Shown here piece after piece: positions 35,951 through 43,823 of a DNA stretch of 64,000 nucleotides (position 1 is its first letter; each line of letters starts with the position of its first letter). The translations under genes and the position numbers were made by a program. The notes under the pieces were generated by a model. The model was given only the letters and a program-made list of their open reading frames with translations, was not told the DNA's origin and searched no databases. Source of the DNA: JANXYW01 sp031400455 (GTDB taxonomy: Bacteria; Chloroflexota; Dehalococcoidia; DSTF01; JACRBR01); assembly GCA_031400455.1 (NCBI GenBank), contig JANNPX010000025.1, positions 1 through 64,000 of the forward strand, given 5' to 3'.

Positions 35951-36967
35951 ATGATCGCACGTCCTACTGTCTCCGCCCTTCGTACGCGCATGGCCACTGG
36001 CCTCGCCATCTTCGCATCGATGATCGCGATTGGCACAGCCGGCTATATGACGATCGAGCGCTGGTCGTTCCTCGACGCGCTCTTCATGACCGTGATCACC
36101 GTGACCACCGTCGGCTACCGCGAGATCCGGCCGCTCGATACTGAGGGCCGGATCTTCACGATGATTTTGGTACTGTTCGGCGTCGGCACCGCCTTCTACC
36201 TGCTGACGACGTTTGTCGCGCTCGTCATCGAAGGCGATCTCGGTGCCGCATTGGGAGTCACACGCATGAAGACCCGCATCGATCAGCTTCGTGACCATCA
36301 CATCCTCTGTGGGTACGGCCGCGTCGGCGAAGAGATCGCGCGCGAGCTCATCGAGCGACGGGTGCCGTTCGTCGTCGTCGAAAGCAATCCCGAACGCCTC
36401 CAGCCCGCCATCAGCGCAGGCTGCCTGGTCGTCGAAGGCGATGCGGCGTCGGATCACATCCTGGAACTCGCGGGTGTACGCCGCGCCCGCACGCTGCTCG
36501 CCGCATCGGACTCAGACTCCGGCAACACGTACATTACGCTCACGGCGAAGGCGCTGAATCCGTCCGTCTTCGTCGTCGCCCGCGCCGGCAAGCGCGAGAG
36601 CGAAGCCCGCGTTCGCCGCGCCGGCGCTGATCGCGTCATCTCGCCCTACGCACTCAGCGGACGGCGCATGGCGCTCTCCGCCATCCAGCCGAACATGATC
36701 GACTTCATGGATGCGCTCTCTGTAGGACGCAGCACCGAGCAGATGCTCGCCGAGATCGATGTTACCGAAGCGTCCGGCCTGCTCGGCCTCTACATCCGGC
36801 ACCTCATGGAGATGTCGAACCAGGTGACCGTGCTTGGCGTGCAGCGCGCGAACGGCGAGCTCATCGTCGGGCCGGGCGAGGACACGCGGCTTGAGCTGGG
36901 CGATCGCCTCATGGTCGTCGGGCCCGAATCCGCAGTGGCGGCGGTGACGCAGAAACCGCTCCCGTAG
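35951..36967 (+). CDS. Potassium channel with RCK domains
   Basis: About 338 residues. Two membrane helices flank the pore, which has VITVTTVGYRE with the TVGY selectivity filter near residues 52-55. After the second helix an RCK N-domain (HHILCGYGRVGEEIAREL, GYGRVG near 120) and an RCK/TrkA-C domain (TVLGVQRANGELIVGPGEDT) follow. This is the MthK/Kch two-helix architecture, gated by ligand binding to RCK rings. The filter Y-R instead of the common Y-G-D is a variant. It lies 1.6 kb from the TrkA operon, perhaps part of the same K+ economy. Confidence 0.92.
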   Translation: MIARPTVSALRTRMATGLAIFASMIAIGTAGYMTIERWSFLDALFMTVITVTTVGYREIRPLDTEGRIFTMILVLFGVGTAFYLLTTFVALVIEGDLGAALGVTRMKTRIDQLRDHHILCGYGRVGEEIARELIERRVPFVVVESNPERLQPAISAGCLVVEGDAASDHILELAGVRRARTLLAASDSDSGNTYITLTAKALNPSVFVVARAGKRESEARVRRAGADRVISPYALSGRRMALSAIQPNMIDFMDALSVGRSTEQMLAEIDVTEASGLLGLYIRHLMEMSNQVTVLGVQRANGELIVGPGEDTRLELGDRLMVVGPESAVAAVTQKPLP

Positions 36968-36976
36968 CGGTGGCAG

Positions 36977-37948
36977 CTACACCACGAACCGGGATGCGGC
37001 GCCCCGCAGCAGTTCCTCCGCCTCCGACGCGATGGCGCGCACGACGTCCGCTGCGGGAACGATCGATGAGATGGCGCCGGATGATTGCCCCGCGAACGCC
37101 ATCAACTCGTGGAAGCGGCCGGCCTGCCCCGCTGCTGCCATTTCGTCCTGGATGCGCTGCCGCTCGCGGTCGACGTCCTCGCGGTGCGCCTGCCACTCGT
37201 CGAGGAACGATGTCCGCAACGCGCGGGCAACCGTGAAGTAGCCGGCGTTGCCCGGCAGCGGATTGATGTCGTTCCACACGTCGGCTTTGATTGCGTCCTC
37301 CGAGTTGCCGTCGAGGATCGCCTGCTTGTGGCCTTCGGCGATCGGCGACTCGACCGTGGCGAGGAAGCGGGTGCCGACGTTCACGCCCTGCGCGCCGAGC
37401 ATCAGCGCCGCCGCCAGGCCGCGGCCGTCTGTGATGCCACCCGCCGCGATGACCGGAAGCGGGCGCACCGCATCGACCACCTGCGGAACGAGCGTCATCG
37501 TCGCCACGCTGCCACCGTAGCCGCCCGCCTCGCCGCCCTGCGCGACGATGATGTCGACGCCGCGCTCCGCCGCGTCGACGGCCTGCTGGACTGTGGTCAC
37601 CTGGTGCATGACGAGCGCGCCGGCGTCGTGCGCGCGGTTCACGTAGTCGTGGGGATGATCCAGCGCCATCGTGACGACGCGGGGGTGTGCCTCGAGCGTC
37701 ACCGCGAACGCCTCCTCGTCCATGATGGTCACGAGGTGATTGATGGCGAACGAGCCGCCCGTCAGGTCGGCGATGCGTGCGAGCTGGCGGCGCAGGTCGT
37801 CGACGGGGCGGTTGGCGGCGCCGAGGCTGCCCAGCCCGCCGGCGTTCGTCACCGCGGCGACGAGTTCGGCCGACGTGAACGTGCTCATGCCCGCCTGGAT
37901 GATCGGAACCTCAATATCGAGCAGGTCGCAGACGGGCGTACGAATCAT
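36977..37948 (-). CDS. Nitronate monooxygenase-like FMN enzyme
   Basis: About 323 residues, a TIM-barrel of the NMO/2-nitropropane dioxygenase family. MIRTPVCDLLDIEVPIIQAG, GGLGSLGAA, FAINHLV, AAGGITDGRG and VNVGTRFLATVES match FMN-binding segments. The motif normally AQGxEAGGHxG reads AQGGEAGGYGG, so the catalytic His of class I enzymes is Tyr. It may therefore be an NMO-like oxidoreductase with another substrate. Convergent with the K+ channel gene, nine bases between stops. Confidence 0.85.
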   Translation of the reverse strand: MIRTPVCDLLDIEVPIIQAGMSTFTSAELVAAVTNAGGLGSLGAANRPVDDLRRQLARIADLTGGSFAINHLVTIMDEEAFAVTLEAHPRVVTMALDHPHDYVNRAHDAGALVMHQVTTVQQAVDAAERGVDIIVAQGGEAGGYGGSVATMTLVPQVVDAVRPLPVIAAGGITDGRGLAAALMLGAQGVNVGTRFLATVESPIAEGHKQAILDGNSEDAIKADVWNDINPLPGNAGYFTVARALRTSFLDEWQAHREDVDRERQRIQDEMAAAGQAGRFHELMAFAGQSSGAISSIVPAADVVRAIASEAEELLRGAASRFVV

Positions 37949-38081
37949 GGTGCGTCTCCAGTACGGCTATGCTGCGAGGGGAGCCTATCGGACGGACTCT
38001 AACGCATGTATGCGGCAGTGGCACCGTCCCGCGCGGGCCAATCACAAAGAACGTCGCTATGCTGAGGCGATCCGCACGATC

Positions 38082-38110
38082 TTGACGCGGCGCGCTCGAT
38101 TCATTATCCA
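38082..38110 (+). promoter_or_regulatory. Sigma-70-like promoter for the Asp-box protein gene
   Basis: TTGACG (38082-38087), a 17-base spacer and TATCCA (38105-38110), about 38 bases upstream of the ATG at 38149. Confidence 0.5.
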
Positions 38111-38148
38111 CTAGCAACCATCCAGCGCGCGCTGACCGCGGAGGCCCT

Positions 38149-39306
38149 ATGCCACAGCCGAGACTTCTGATTGGTACGAAGAAAGCTGCCTTCATCTACA
38201 CCGCAGCAGACGATCGCCGCGAGAACTGGCGGCTCTCTGATCCGATCTACACCGGGTGGTCCGTGTACCACATGGCGGCCGACACGCGCGGCGGCGATCT
38301 GCGGCTGTACGCCGCGGCGAACCACTGGGCGTGGGGGCCGTCCGTCGCGAAGAGCAGCGACGGCGGCAAGACGTGGGACTATCGGAGTACCGGGTTGGCG
38401 TTCGCGAAGGACGCGGGTAAGACGGTGCAGAATGTCTGGAACGTGCGACCCGGGCTGGAGAGCGAGCCGGGCGTCGTCTACGCGGGGACGCAGCCGGCGG
38501 GGCTGTTCCGCAGCGAAGACTGGGGCCACACGTGGGCGCCGGTGAGCGCGCTGAACGACGGCGAGTACAGCAAGGCGTGGTCGATGAGCGGCGGCGGCGA
38601 TTCCAGCCTGCATTCGATTGCCGTTGACCCGCGCGACGCGAAGCGCGTCTATGTCGCGGTCAGCTCCGGCGGATCGTACGTGACGAGCGACGGCGGAGCG
38701 ACGTGGAAGATCTTCTCGCACGCGGCGATCGTGCGTAACGAGCGGGGCGTCGAGTTCACGATGGAGATAGCGAAGCTCTTTCCGGACGAGCCGCAACCGG
38801 ACGATATCGATCCGCTCGCGATCAACGAGATGCACAAGCTGTGGATCGACCCGAAGAACCCGGACCGGCTGTGGACGCAGGCGCACGTCGGCGTGTTCCG
38901 GTCGGATGACCGCGGTGCGACGTTCGAAGATGTGACGACGGGGCTGCCGTCGTTCCACGGCTTTCCGATCGCTGTGACGCGCCGCGATCCGGACGCGGCG
39001 TTCGTCGTTCCGCTGGCGTTCGCCGGGCTGAACGACAACTTCCGCGTCGCCGACGGGCAGTTCGCGGTGTACCGCACGCGCGACCTGGGCAAGACGTGGC
39101 AGCCGATGACGAACGGGCTGCCGGGGCCGCACGACTACCAGAGCGCGTATCGCGAAGCGCTCGACACCGACGGGCAGTCGCCGGAGGGCGTGTACGTCGG
39201 CACGAGCAACGGCGCGGTCTACGGGAGCGCGGACGGCGGCGACCACTGGCAGCGCCTGCCGGGGACGCTGCCGCCGATCCTGTCGGTGACCTGCGCGGAG
39301 TGGTAG
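38149..39306 (+). CDS. Asp-box (BNR) beta-propeller protein, sialidase/VPS10-like
   Basis: About 385 residues with at least six Asp-box motifs spaced around the protein: SSDGGKTW, SEDWGHTW, TSDGGATW, SDDRGATF, TRDLGKTW and SADGGDHW. These mark blades of a beta-propeller as in sialidases, photosystem assembly factor Ycf48 and VPS10-like proteins. No signal peptide is visible, so it is probably cytoplasmic or leaderless-secreted. Glycosidase activity is unproven; no sialidase Arg triad could be assigned. A 5' promoter is recognisable. Confidence 0.85.
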   Translation: MPQPRLLIGTKKAAFIYTAADDRRENWRLSDPIYTGWSVYHMAADTRGGDLRLYAAANHWAWGPSVAKSSDGGKTWDYRSTGLAFAKDAGKTVQNVWNVRPGLESEPGVVYAGTQPAGLFRSEDWGHTWAPVSALNDGEYSKAWSMSGGGDSSLHSIAVDPRDAKRVYVAVSSGGSYVTSDGGATWKIFSHAAIVRNERGVEFTMEIAKLFPDEPQPDDIDPLAINEMHKLWIDPKNPDRLWTQAHVGVFRSDDRGATFEDVTTGLPSFHGFPIAVTRRDPDAAFVVPLAFAGLNDNFRVADGQFAVYRTRDLGKTWQPMTNGLPGPHDYQSAYREALDTDGQSPEGVYVGTSNGAVYGSADGGDHWQRLPGTLPPILSVTCAEW

Positions 39307-39362
39307 CGTCTCGGCTGCCTGTCAAGTTGCGGCACTCTGGATTGCGGCGGCGCTAGCTGCTC

Positions 39363-39426
39363 GCGTACGGTAAGCGCACACCGTCTGGGCGAACGACCCC
39401 GGCGCGGCAAGCCGGGAGACACGCCC
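39363..39426 (+). promoter_or_regulatory. Conserved proximal leader of the beta-helix array, copy 1
   Basis: About 64 bases closely matching the last part of the leaders at 40376 and 41539: CGTACGGTAAGCGCACACCG, TCTGGGCGAACGACC, and the CCCGGC-GCGGCAA-GCCGGG hairpin carrying the GGGAG ribosome binding site (39414-39418). The distal part with the anti-ribosome-binding-site element seen in the other copies is absent here. Confidence 0.6.
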
Positions 39427-40350
39427 ATGCACTCGCTCTACACGCGCATCAACACTGGAATCCTCGTCTTTATCGCGCTCACCGGCGTTGTGCTCGTTAC
39501 GATGCTCGCGACGCGCGCGTACGGTGGGCCGCTCGACCCGCCCGCCGCCCCGGCGCCGACGATGAAGACGCTGCAACAGGTGGAGCCGCGCACACCAATC
39601 TCGCAGCCCGCGAGCTTCCCGATCTATATCAGCGCCCCGGGCTCGTACTACTTTACGGGGAACATCACGGGCCTCCCAGCCCAGCATGGCATCGTCATCA
39701 CGGCATCGAATGTCACGATCGACCTCAATGGCTTCGTGTTGACGGGTGGTGGCGGGTTCTGGGGGATTGTCGCTCAGAGCGTCTCTCCGCAAGGCCTCAT
39801 CATACGCAACGGCACCATCAAGGACTGGAGTATAGGCGTGCGGGCGGACGCGTTTTACCAGAGCACGTACGAAGATCTCAACGTGAGCAACAACACTCAT
39901 GGGCTCTGGATCGGCAGCGGCAGCAACGTTCGCCAGGTCGTCGCCTGGAACAACAACGGTAACGGGCTAACGATCTATCAGGTTCCGGGCGCCTGGGGTT
40001 CGATCGTCGAGGATTCGAATTTCAGCCGCAATGCCGGGTTGGGTATCGAGGTCGGTGCAAACAATGTCTCGATGCACGGCAACGTCGTCCACTCGAACGG
40101 ATCCATCGCCGGGATCCGGGTGCAACCTGACAACGCTTTTGGCGAAATCATCGGCAACTCCATCATCGGAAACGTGGGAGTTGGTGTTTTCTTAGGTGCA
40201 AATTCAACAGGGAACGTTGTTGCCGGTAATACGCTCGCCGCCAACACAACCGGGGCGCTGACCGATGGCGGCACTGGTAACCACGTCGGCGAGTTCGTCG
40301 GGGGTGCCTCGCTGCTCGGCGGCAACCAGTACTCGAACATCGTCTACTGA
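39427..40350 (+). CDS. Exported parallel beta-helix repeat protein, array copy 1
   Basis: About 307 residues. The N-terminus is an export or anchor segment (GILVFIALTGVVLVTMLATR) followed by a Pro-rich linker (DPPAAPAPTMKTLQQVEPRT). The rest is a right-handed parallel beta-helix with PbH1-type repeats, e.g. NVTIDLNGFVLTG, NGTIKDWSIGV, NSIIGNVGVGV and STGNVVAGNTL. The C-terminus is GGNQYSNIVY. Members sit on the cell surface or are secreted, with roles ranging from polysaccharide lyase to adhesin; no catalytic site is seen. It heads a tandem array and is highly similar to the next copy throughout. Confidence 0.85.
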   Translation: MHSLYTRINTGILVFIALTGVVLVTMLATRAYGGPLDPPAAPAPTMKTLQQVEPRTPISQPASFPIYISAPGSYYFTGNITGLPAQHGIVITASNVTIDLNGFVLTGGGGFWGIVAQSVSPQGLIIRNGTIKDWSIGVRADAFYQSTYEDLNVSNNTHGLWIGSGSNVRQVVAWNNNGNGLTIYQVPGAWGSIVEDSNFSRNAGLGIEVGANNVSMHGNVVHSNGSIAGIRVQPDNAFGEIIGNSIIGNVGVGVFLGANSTGNVVAGNTLAANTTGALTDGGTGNHVGEFVGGASLLGGNQYSNIVY

Positions 40351-40375
40351 CGCCTGCGGCGTCCGCGGGCCGCGA

Positions 40376-40583
40376 GTGCGCGTCTTCGATACGCACGGTG
40401 TAGGTACGCAAGGGTGGCGTACCGGGTCGCGAATACGAACGTTATCAGCCGTGTCTCCCGGTGTCCCAAGCCATCCGTCATGTTCGCGTGGGACCTACGT
40501 TGCGTCGCTTCCGAGGGGTGCGTACCGTAAGCGCACAGACGTCTGGGCGAACGACCCCGGCGAGGCCAGCCGGGAGACACGCC
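40376..40583 (+). promoter_or_regulatory. Structured conserved leader of array copy 2 with anti-ribosome-binding-site element
   Basis: 208 bases, no gene. Hairpins: GTGCG/CGCAC (40376-40380, 40392-40396), GGTACGC/GCGTACC (40403-40409, 40417-40423), GTCCCA/TGGGAC (40463-40468, 40489-40494), GTGCG/CGCAC (40518-40522, 40532-40536) and CCCGGC/GCCGGG (40556-40561, 40569-40574). CGTGTCTCCCGG (40450-40461) is a perfect complement of CCGGGAGACACG (40570-40581), which contains the GGGAG ribosome binding site before the ATG at 40584. Pairing would be mutually exclusive with the last hairpin. No known riboswitch core was recognised. Confidence 0.6.
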
Positions 40584-41513
40584 ATGCACACGCTCTACAC
40601 GCGCATCAACACCGGAATTCTCGTCTTCATCGCGCTCACGGGCATTGTGCTCGTGACGATGATGGCGACCCGCGCGTATGGCGGGCCGCTCGATCCGCCC
40701 GGCGCCCCCGCGCCGACGATGAAGACGCTACAGCAGGTCGAGCCGCGCACGCCGATCTCGCAGCCCGCGAGCTTCCCGATCCAGATCAACGCCTCAGGCT
40801 CGTACTACCTGACGGAGAACATCACGGGCGTCCCAGGCCAGCATGGCATCGTCATCAATGCATCGAATGTCACGATGGACCTCAATGGGTTCACGTTGTA
40901 TGGCGGAGGCGGGGAATACGGGATTACCGATCCTCAGCAAGCCGGCTTTTGGCAAGGCCTCACCATACGCAACGGAGCCATCAAGGGCTGGGATACGGGC
41001 GTGTGGACGTCGTTGTTTTCCCAAAGCACGTACGAAGATCTTAACGTGAGCAATAACTCCTGGGGGCTCGTCATCGGCAGCGGCAGCAACGTTCGCCGGG
41101 TCGTCGCCTGGAACAACAACGTCGACGGGCTAAGGATCCATCAGGTTCCGGGCGCCTGGGGTTCGATCGTCGAGGATTCGAATTTCAGCCGCAATGGCGG
41201 GTTGGGTATCTTCGTCGCTGCAAACAATGTCTTGGTGCACGACAACGTCGTCCACTCGAACGGAGCCATCGCCGGGATCAGGGTGCATGAGGAACACAGT
41301 TACAACGAAATCATTGACAACTCCATCATCGGAAACGTGGGAGTCGGTGTTATCCTGAATGTAAATTCGACGGGGAACGTTGTTGCCGGTAATACGCTCG
41401 TTGCCAACACAACCGGGGCGCTGACCGATTCCGGCACTGGTAACCACGTCGGTGAGTTCGTCGGGGGTGCCTCGCTGCTCGGCGGCAACCAGTATTCGAA
41501 CATCGTCTACTGA
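40584..41513 (+). CDS. Exported parallel beta-helix repeat protein, array copy 2
   Basis: About 309 residues, nearly the same as copy 1 along its full length: export segment GILVFIALTGIVLVTMMATR, the same linker, then PbH1 repeats (NVTMDLNGFTLYGGG, NGAIKGWDTGVW, NVSNNSWGLVIGSGS) and the GGNQYSNIVY end. Differences cluster at loop positions (residues about 110-135 and 240-255), consistent with diversification of an exposed surface. The frame begins further upstream in conserved leader, but the ATG at 40584 follows a GGGAG site and matches the other copies. Function unknown; surface display is likely. Confidence 0.85.
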   Translation: MHTLYTRINTGILVFIALTGIVLVTMMATRAYGGPLDPPGAPAPTMKTLQQVEPRTPISQPASFPIQINASGSYYLTENITGVPGQHGIVINASNVTMDLNGFTLYGGGGEYGITDPQQAGFWQGLTIRNGAIKGWDTGVWTSLFSQSTYEDLNVSNNSWGLVIGSGSNVRRVVAWNNNVDGLRIHQVPGAWGSIVEDSNFSRNGGLGIFVAANNVLVHDNVVHSNGAIAGIRVHEEHSYNEIIDNSIIGNVGVGVILNVNSTGNVVAGNTLVANTTGALTDSGTGNHVGEFVGGASLLGGNQYSNIVY

Positions 41514-41538
41514 CTTCCGGCGGCGGCCGCTGGCCGCG

Positions 41539-41745
41539 GTGCGCGTCTTCGTTACGCACGTTGTAGGTACGCAAGGGTGGCGTACCGGGCGCGAACGCGA
41601 ACGTTGTCGACCGTGTCTCCCGGTGTCCCAAGCTATCCGTCAAGTTCGCGAGGGACCCACGTTGCGTCGCTTCCGACGGGTGCGTACCGTAAGCGCACAG
41701 ACGTCTGGGCGAACGACCCCGGCGAGGCCAGCCGGGAGACACGCC
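41539..41745 (+). promoter_or_regulatory. Structured conserved leader of array copy 3 with anti-ribosome-binding-site element
   Basis: 207 bases, closely similar to the copy 2 leader. CGTGTCTCCCGG (41612-41623) again is a perfect complement of CCGGGAGACACG (41732-41743), with the same 120-base separation. The GGTACGC/GCGTACC hairpin and the last 75 bases are identical; base changes are concentrated in the middle (41593-41665). No gene is present. Confidence 0.6.
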
Positions 41746-42624
41746 ATGCACACGCTCTACACGCGCATCAACACCGGAATTCTCGTCTTCATCGCGCTCA
41801 CGGGCATTGTGCTTGTGACGATGCTGGCTACGCGCGCGTATGGCGGGCCGCTCGATCCGCCTGCCGCCCCCGCGCCGACGATGAAGACGCTACAGCAGAT
41901 CGAACCGCGCACGCCGATCTCGTCACTGCCGGCCACCATCAGCACCGCCGGGTCGTACTACCTCACCGACAACCTGACCGGAGCGCTGGGCATCACCATC
42001 ACCGCGAGTAACGTTACGCTGGACCTTAGCGGCTTTCGCCTCGAGGGTACGGGCAGCAACGACGGTATCGTCACCGCTGTGGGTATGAAGAACATCATCG
42101 TGCGGAACGGCACCGTGCGGAACTGGTCGACGGGCGTGCGGCTGCTGGACAGCTCCGGCAACCTCGTCGAGGGCATCGTGGCGGATGACAACGGCTCCTT
42201 CGGCATCGACGTCGGCATCAACGACGGCGCACCGAACATCGTCCGGGACGTGATTGCGCGGGCGAACGGCATCGCCCAGATCCGGATGGCCGGTGGAGTC
42301 CTGCGCGACTCCGCCGTCGCGGGCGGGCAGTACGGCATTCTCGCGCGGGAGGGGTCGCTGGTCGTCAACAACTCCGTGTCGGGCGCCACCGTGCATGGCA
42401 TCGAGGCGGACGGCAGCCGGATCGAGGCGAACGATGTGTCGGGCAGCACGGTCGGCTACTACGCGGGCATCGTCAGCCCGCCCGGATCCAGTTTGTTCAT
42501 CGGCAACGGCGCCCGCAGCAACGGGACGAACTACGACATCGGCGCGGGTAACAGCTATGGCGCCATACTGGCTCCTGCAGGCGCCCTGCCGAATTCGGAT
42601 CCGCATGCGAACTTCTCGTACTGA
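41746..42624 (+). CDS. Exported beta-helix protein with different passenger domain, array copy 3
   Basis: About 292 residues. The first 57 residues, export segment and linker (PAPTMKTLQQIEPRTPIS), are almost identical to copies 1 and 2. After that the sequence diverges: a shorter beta-helix (NVTLDLSGFRLEGTG, NIIVRNGTVRNWSTGV, VLRDSAVAGGQYGIL, LVVNNSVSGATVHGIEADGS) ending in DPHANFSY. So the 5' cassette is shared while the passenger is different. Probably surface displayed; no catalytic residues were recognised. Confidence 0.83.
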   Translation: MHTLYTRINTGILVFIALTGIVLVTMLATRAYGGPLDPPAAPAPTMKTLQQIEPRTPISSLPATISTAGSYYLTDNLTGALGITITASNVTLDLSGFRLEGTGSNDGIVTAVGMKNIIVRNGTVRNWSTGVRLLDSSGNLVEGIVADDNGSFGIDVGINDGAPNIVRDVIARANGIAQIRMAGGVLRDSAVAGGQYGILAREGSLVVNNSVSGATVHGIEADGSRIEANDVSGSTVGYYAGIVSPPGSSLFIGNGARSNGTNYDIGAGNSYGAILAPAGALPNSDPHANFSY

Positions 42625-42702
42625 GAGCGGGCAGCGGCACGAACTGACCTCCCGTCTTCGCTTTGGTGCTGGTGCCAGGATGAGAGGAGTAAGAGAGCTC
42701 AC

Positions 42703-42942
42703 GTGACGACCATCGACAACAAACCGCTGGTGCTGGATCTCGTCGAGTGGATCGCGGTGGAGCCGCGGGCGTATGCGGACGTGATGGATGCGTGGCGCAC
42801 GTCGTGTCCGCGGCTGACGATCTGGGAGGATGCGGTCGACCACGGGTTCGTGGTGCGGGTGTATCGGGATGGGGTTGGGGCGATGGTTGATGTTACTGCT
42901 GCGGGACGGGCGTTCTTGCTGGGAGAAGGGCGACGGGGGTAA
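42703..42942 (+). CDS. Small conserved hypothetical protein
   Basis: About 79 residues, GTG start preceded by GAGGAG. The pattern LVLDLVEWIAVEPRAYADVM then DAWRTSCPRLTIWEDAVDHG is recurrent, as I recall, in many proteobacterial and other genomes as a conserved hypothetical, with the WRTSCPRL core the best-kept part. Residues 50-70 are beta-like (GFVVRVYRDGVGAMVDVT). The TAA stop begins in a dispersed AACCGCAGATT repeat. Function unknown. Confidence 0.75.
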   Translation: MTTIDNKPLVLDLVEWIAVEPRAYADVMDAWRTSCPRLTIWEDAVDHGFVVRVYRDGVGAMVDVTAAGRAFLLGEGRRG

Positions 42943-42977
42943 CCGCAGATTTCGCAGATTACGCAGAAGGGGTTGGG
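42941..42977. repeat. CGCAGATT-type dispersed repeat
   Basis: AACCGCAGATTTCGCAGATT then ACGCAGAAGGGGTTGGGG: a degenerate tandem of an RCGCAGATT unit (about 9-11 bases). The first base pair provides the last bases of the upstream gene's stop codon. Related copies lie at 52579, 58523 and 63247. Confidence 0.7.
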
Positions 42978-43013
42978 GACGAGGGCGTTCGGGACCTCGT
43001 GCCGCACGGGGTA

Positions 43014-43060
43014 GCTCCTTCGTTTCGCTCTGGATGACGAATTCGTCGCGCTCAGGATCA
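43014..43060. repeat. GCTCAGGATGAC-type dispersed repeat, two imperfect units
   Basis: CTTCGTTTCGCTCTGGATGA then CGAATTCGTCGCGCTCAGGA and TCAC: two units of a TTCG-n-GCTC(A/T)GGATGAC element in the 170-bp gap after the small conserved gene. A third partial copy is at 43783-43807. No gene is seen here. Confidence 0.55.
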
Positions 43061-43112
43061 CAGCGCTGACGGCAATGCCCGGGACCTTCGCGCTAGCTGA
43101 CCGGCCTTCGCA

Positions 43113-43649
43113 TCACAGCCATGCCCGCGGTAGGGGGAGCAGCGCGCGCAGCTTGAGGAACAGGCTGTTGCCGAGGCCGAGGCCACGGGTGTTGTCGAAG
43201 CCGCGCACGCTTTCCGGTCGCAGCGCGATCAGCGTCAGGCCGGAGCGCTCGTACGTCTCCGCCGTCATCTTGTCGTACGCCGCCGCGCCGACGCGGCCGA
43301 AGTAGCGGGTCGCGATGGCCGCTGTGGGGCCGTCGTCGGCGAGCGGGCTGAGCTCCACCGTGCCGTCGAAGATCGCCGCGCGGTAGGGCGCCGCCTCGTC
43401 CTGAATCGTGAGGCAGACGCGGGGATCGCGCGTGAGCGCGTTCGTCTTCGGCGAGCCGGTGACGGTCGACATGTAGAAGACGCCGTCGCGGTACACGTAC
43501 CAGATGGGGGATTGGCCGGGGCGGCCATCGGCGCGCGCGTAGGCGAGGACGGCGACGCGCGGCGCGGTCACGAAGCGCTCGAGCGCCGCGAGATCGAACG
43601 CCGGCTGACCTCCGACGGCACGGAACTTCAGGTGTGACAGGCCGGGCAT
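43113..43649 (-). CDS. PPOX-class flavin/F420-dependent protein
   Basis: About 178 residues with the split beta-barrel pattern of pyridoxamine 5'-phosphate oxidase-like proteins: FVTAPRVAVLAYARADGRP, IWYVYRDGVFYMSTVTGS and PRVCLTIQDEAAPYRAAIFD. These bind FMN, F420 or heme. The ATG at 43649 has a GGAGG at 5 bases and is preferred over an upstream in-frame start 13 codons earlier. C-terminus ends in a helical, basic LFLKLRALLPLPRAWL stretch, an unusual extension. Substrate unknown. Confidence 0.8.
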   Translation of the reverse strand: MPGLSHLKFRAVGGQPAFDLAALERFVTAPRVAVLAYARADGRPGQSPIWYVYRDGVFYMSTVTGSPKTNALTRDPRVCLTIQDEAAPYRAAIFDGTVELSPLADDGPTAAIATRYFGRVGAAAYDKMTAETYERSGLTLIALRPESVRGFDNTRGLGLGNSLFLKLRALLPLPRAWL

Positions 43650-43782
43650 GGGATCCTCCGCGCGCAGGATATCTGATTGGTCGGACAATCAATATGGATT
43701 CGTAGGCGGGGGTGACTGCACCACGTGCTTCGAGTCTCGACCGGCATTGATTCGGGTGACGGCTTTGTGCCGGTGCAGGCGA

Positions 43783-43807
43783 CATGCTTCGGCCTGCTCA
43801 GGATGAC
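43783..43807. repeat. GCTCAGGATGAC-type dispersed repeat, partial
   Basis: CATGCTTCGGCCTGCTCAGG then ATGAC, between the PPOX gene and the end of the YHYH gene; related to 43014-43060. Confidence 0.45.
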
Positions 43808-43823
43808 CGCAGTTCCAGCGCGG

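Noticed and set aside
40376..40583. c-di-GMP-I (GEMM) riboswitch in the beta-helix leader
   Set aside because: A CGCACAG string is present but the GACGCAAAGCC core and tetraloop-receptor pattern are missing.
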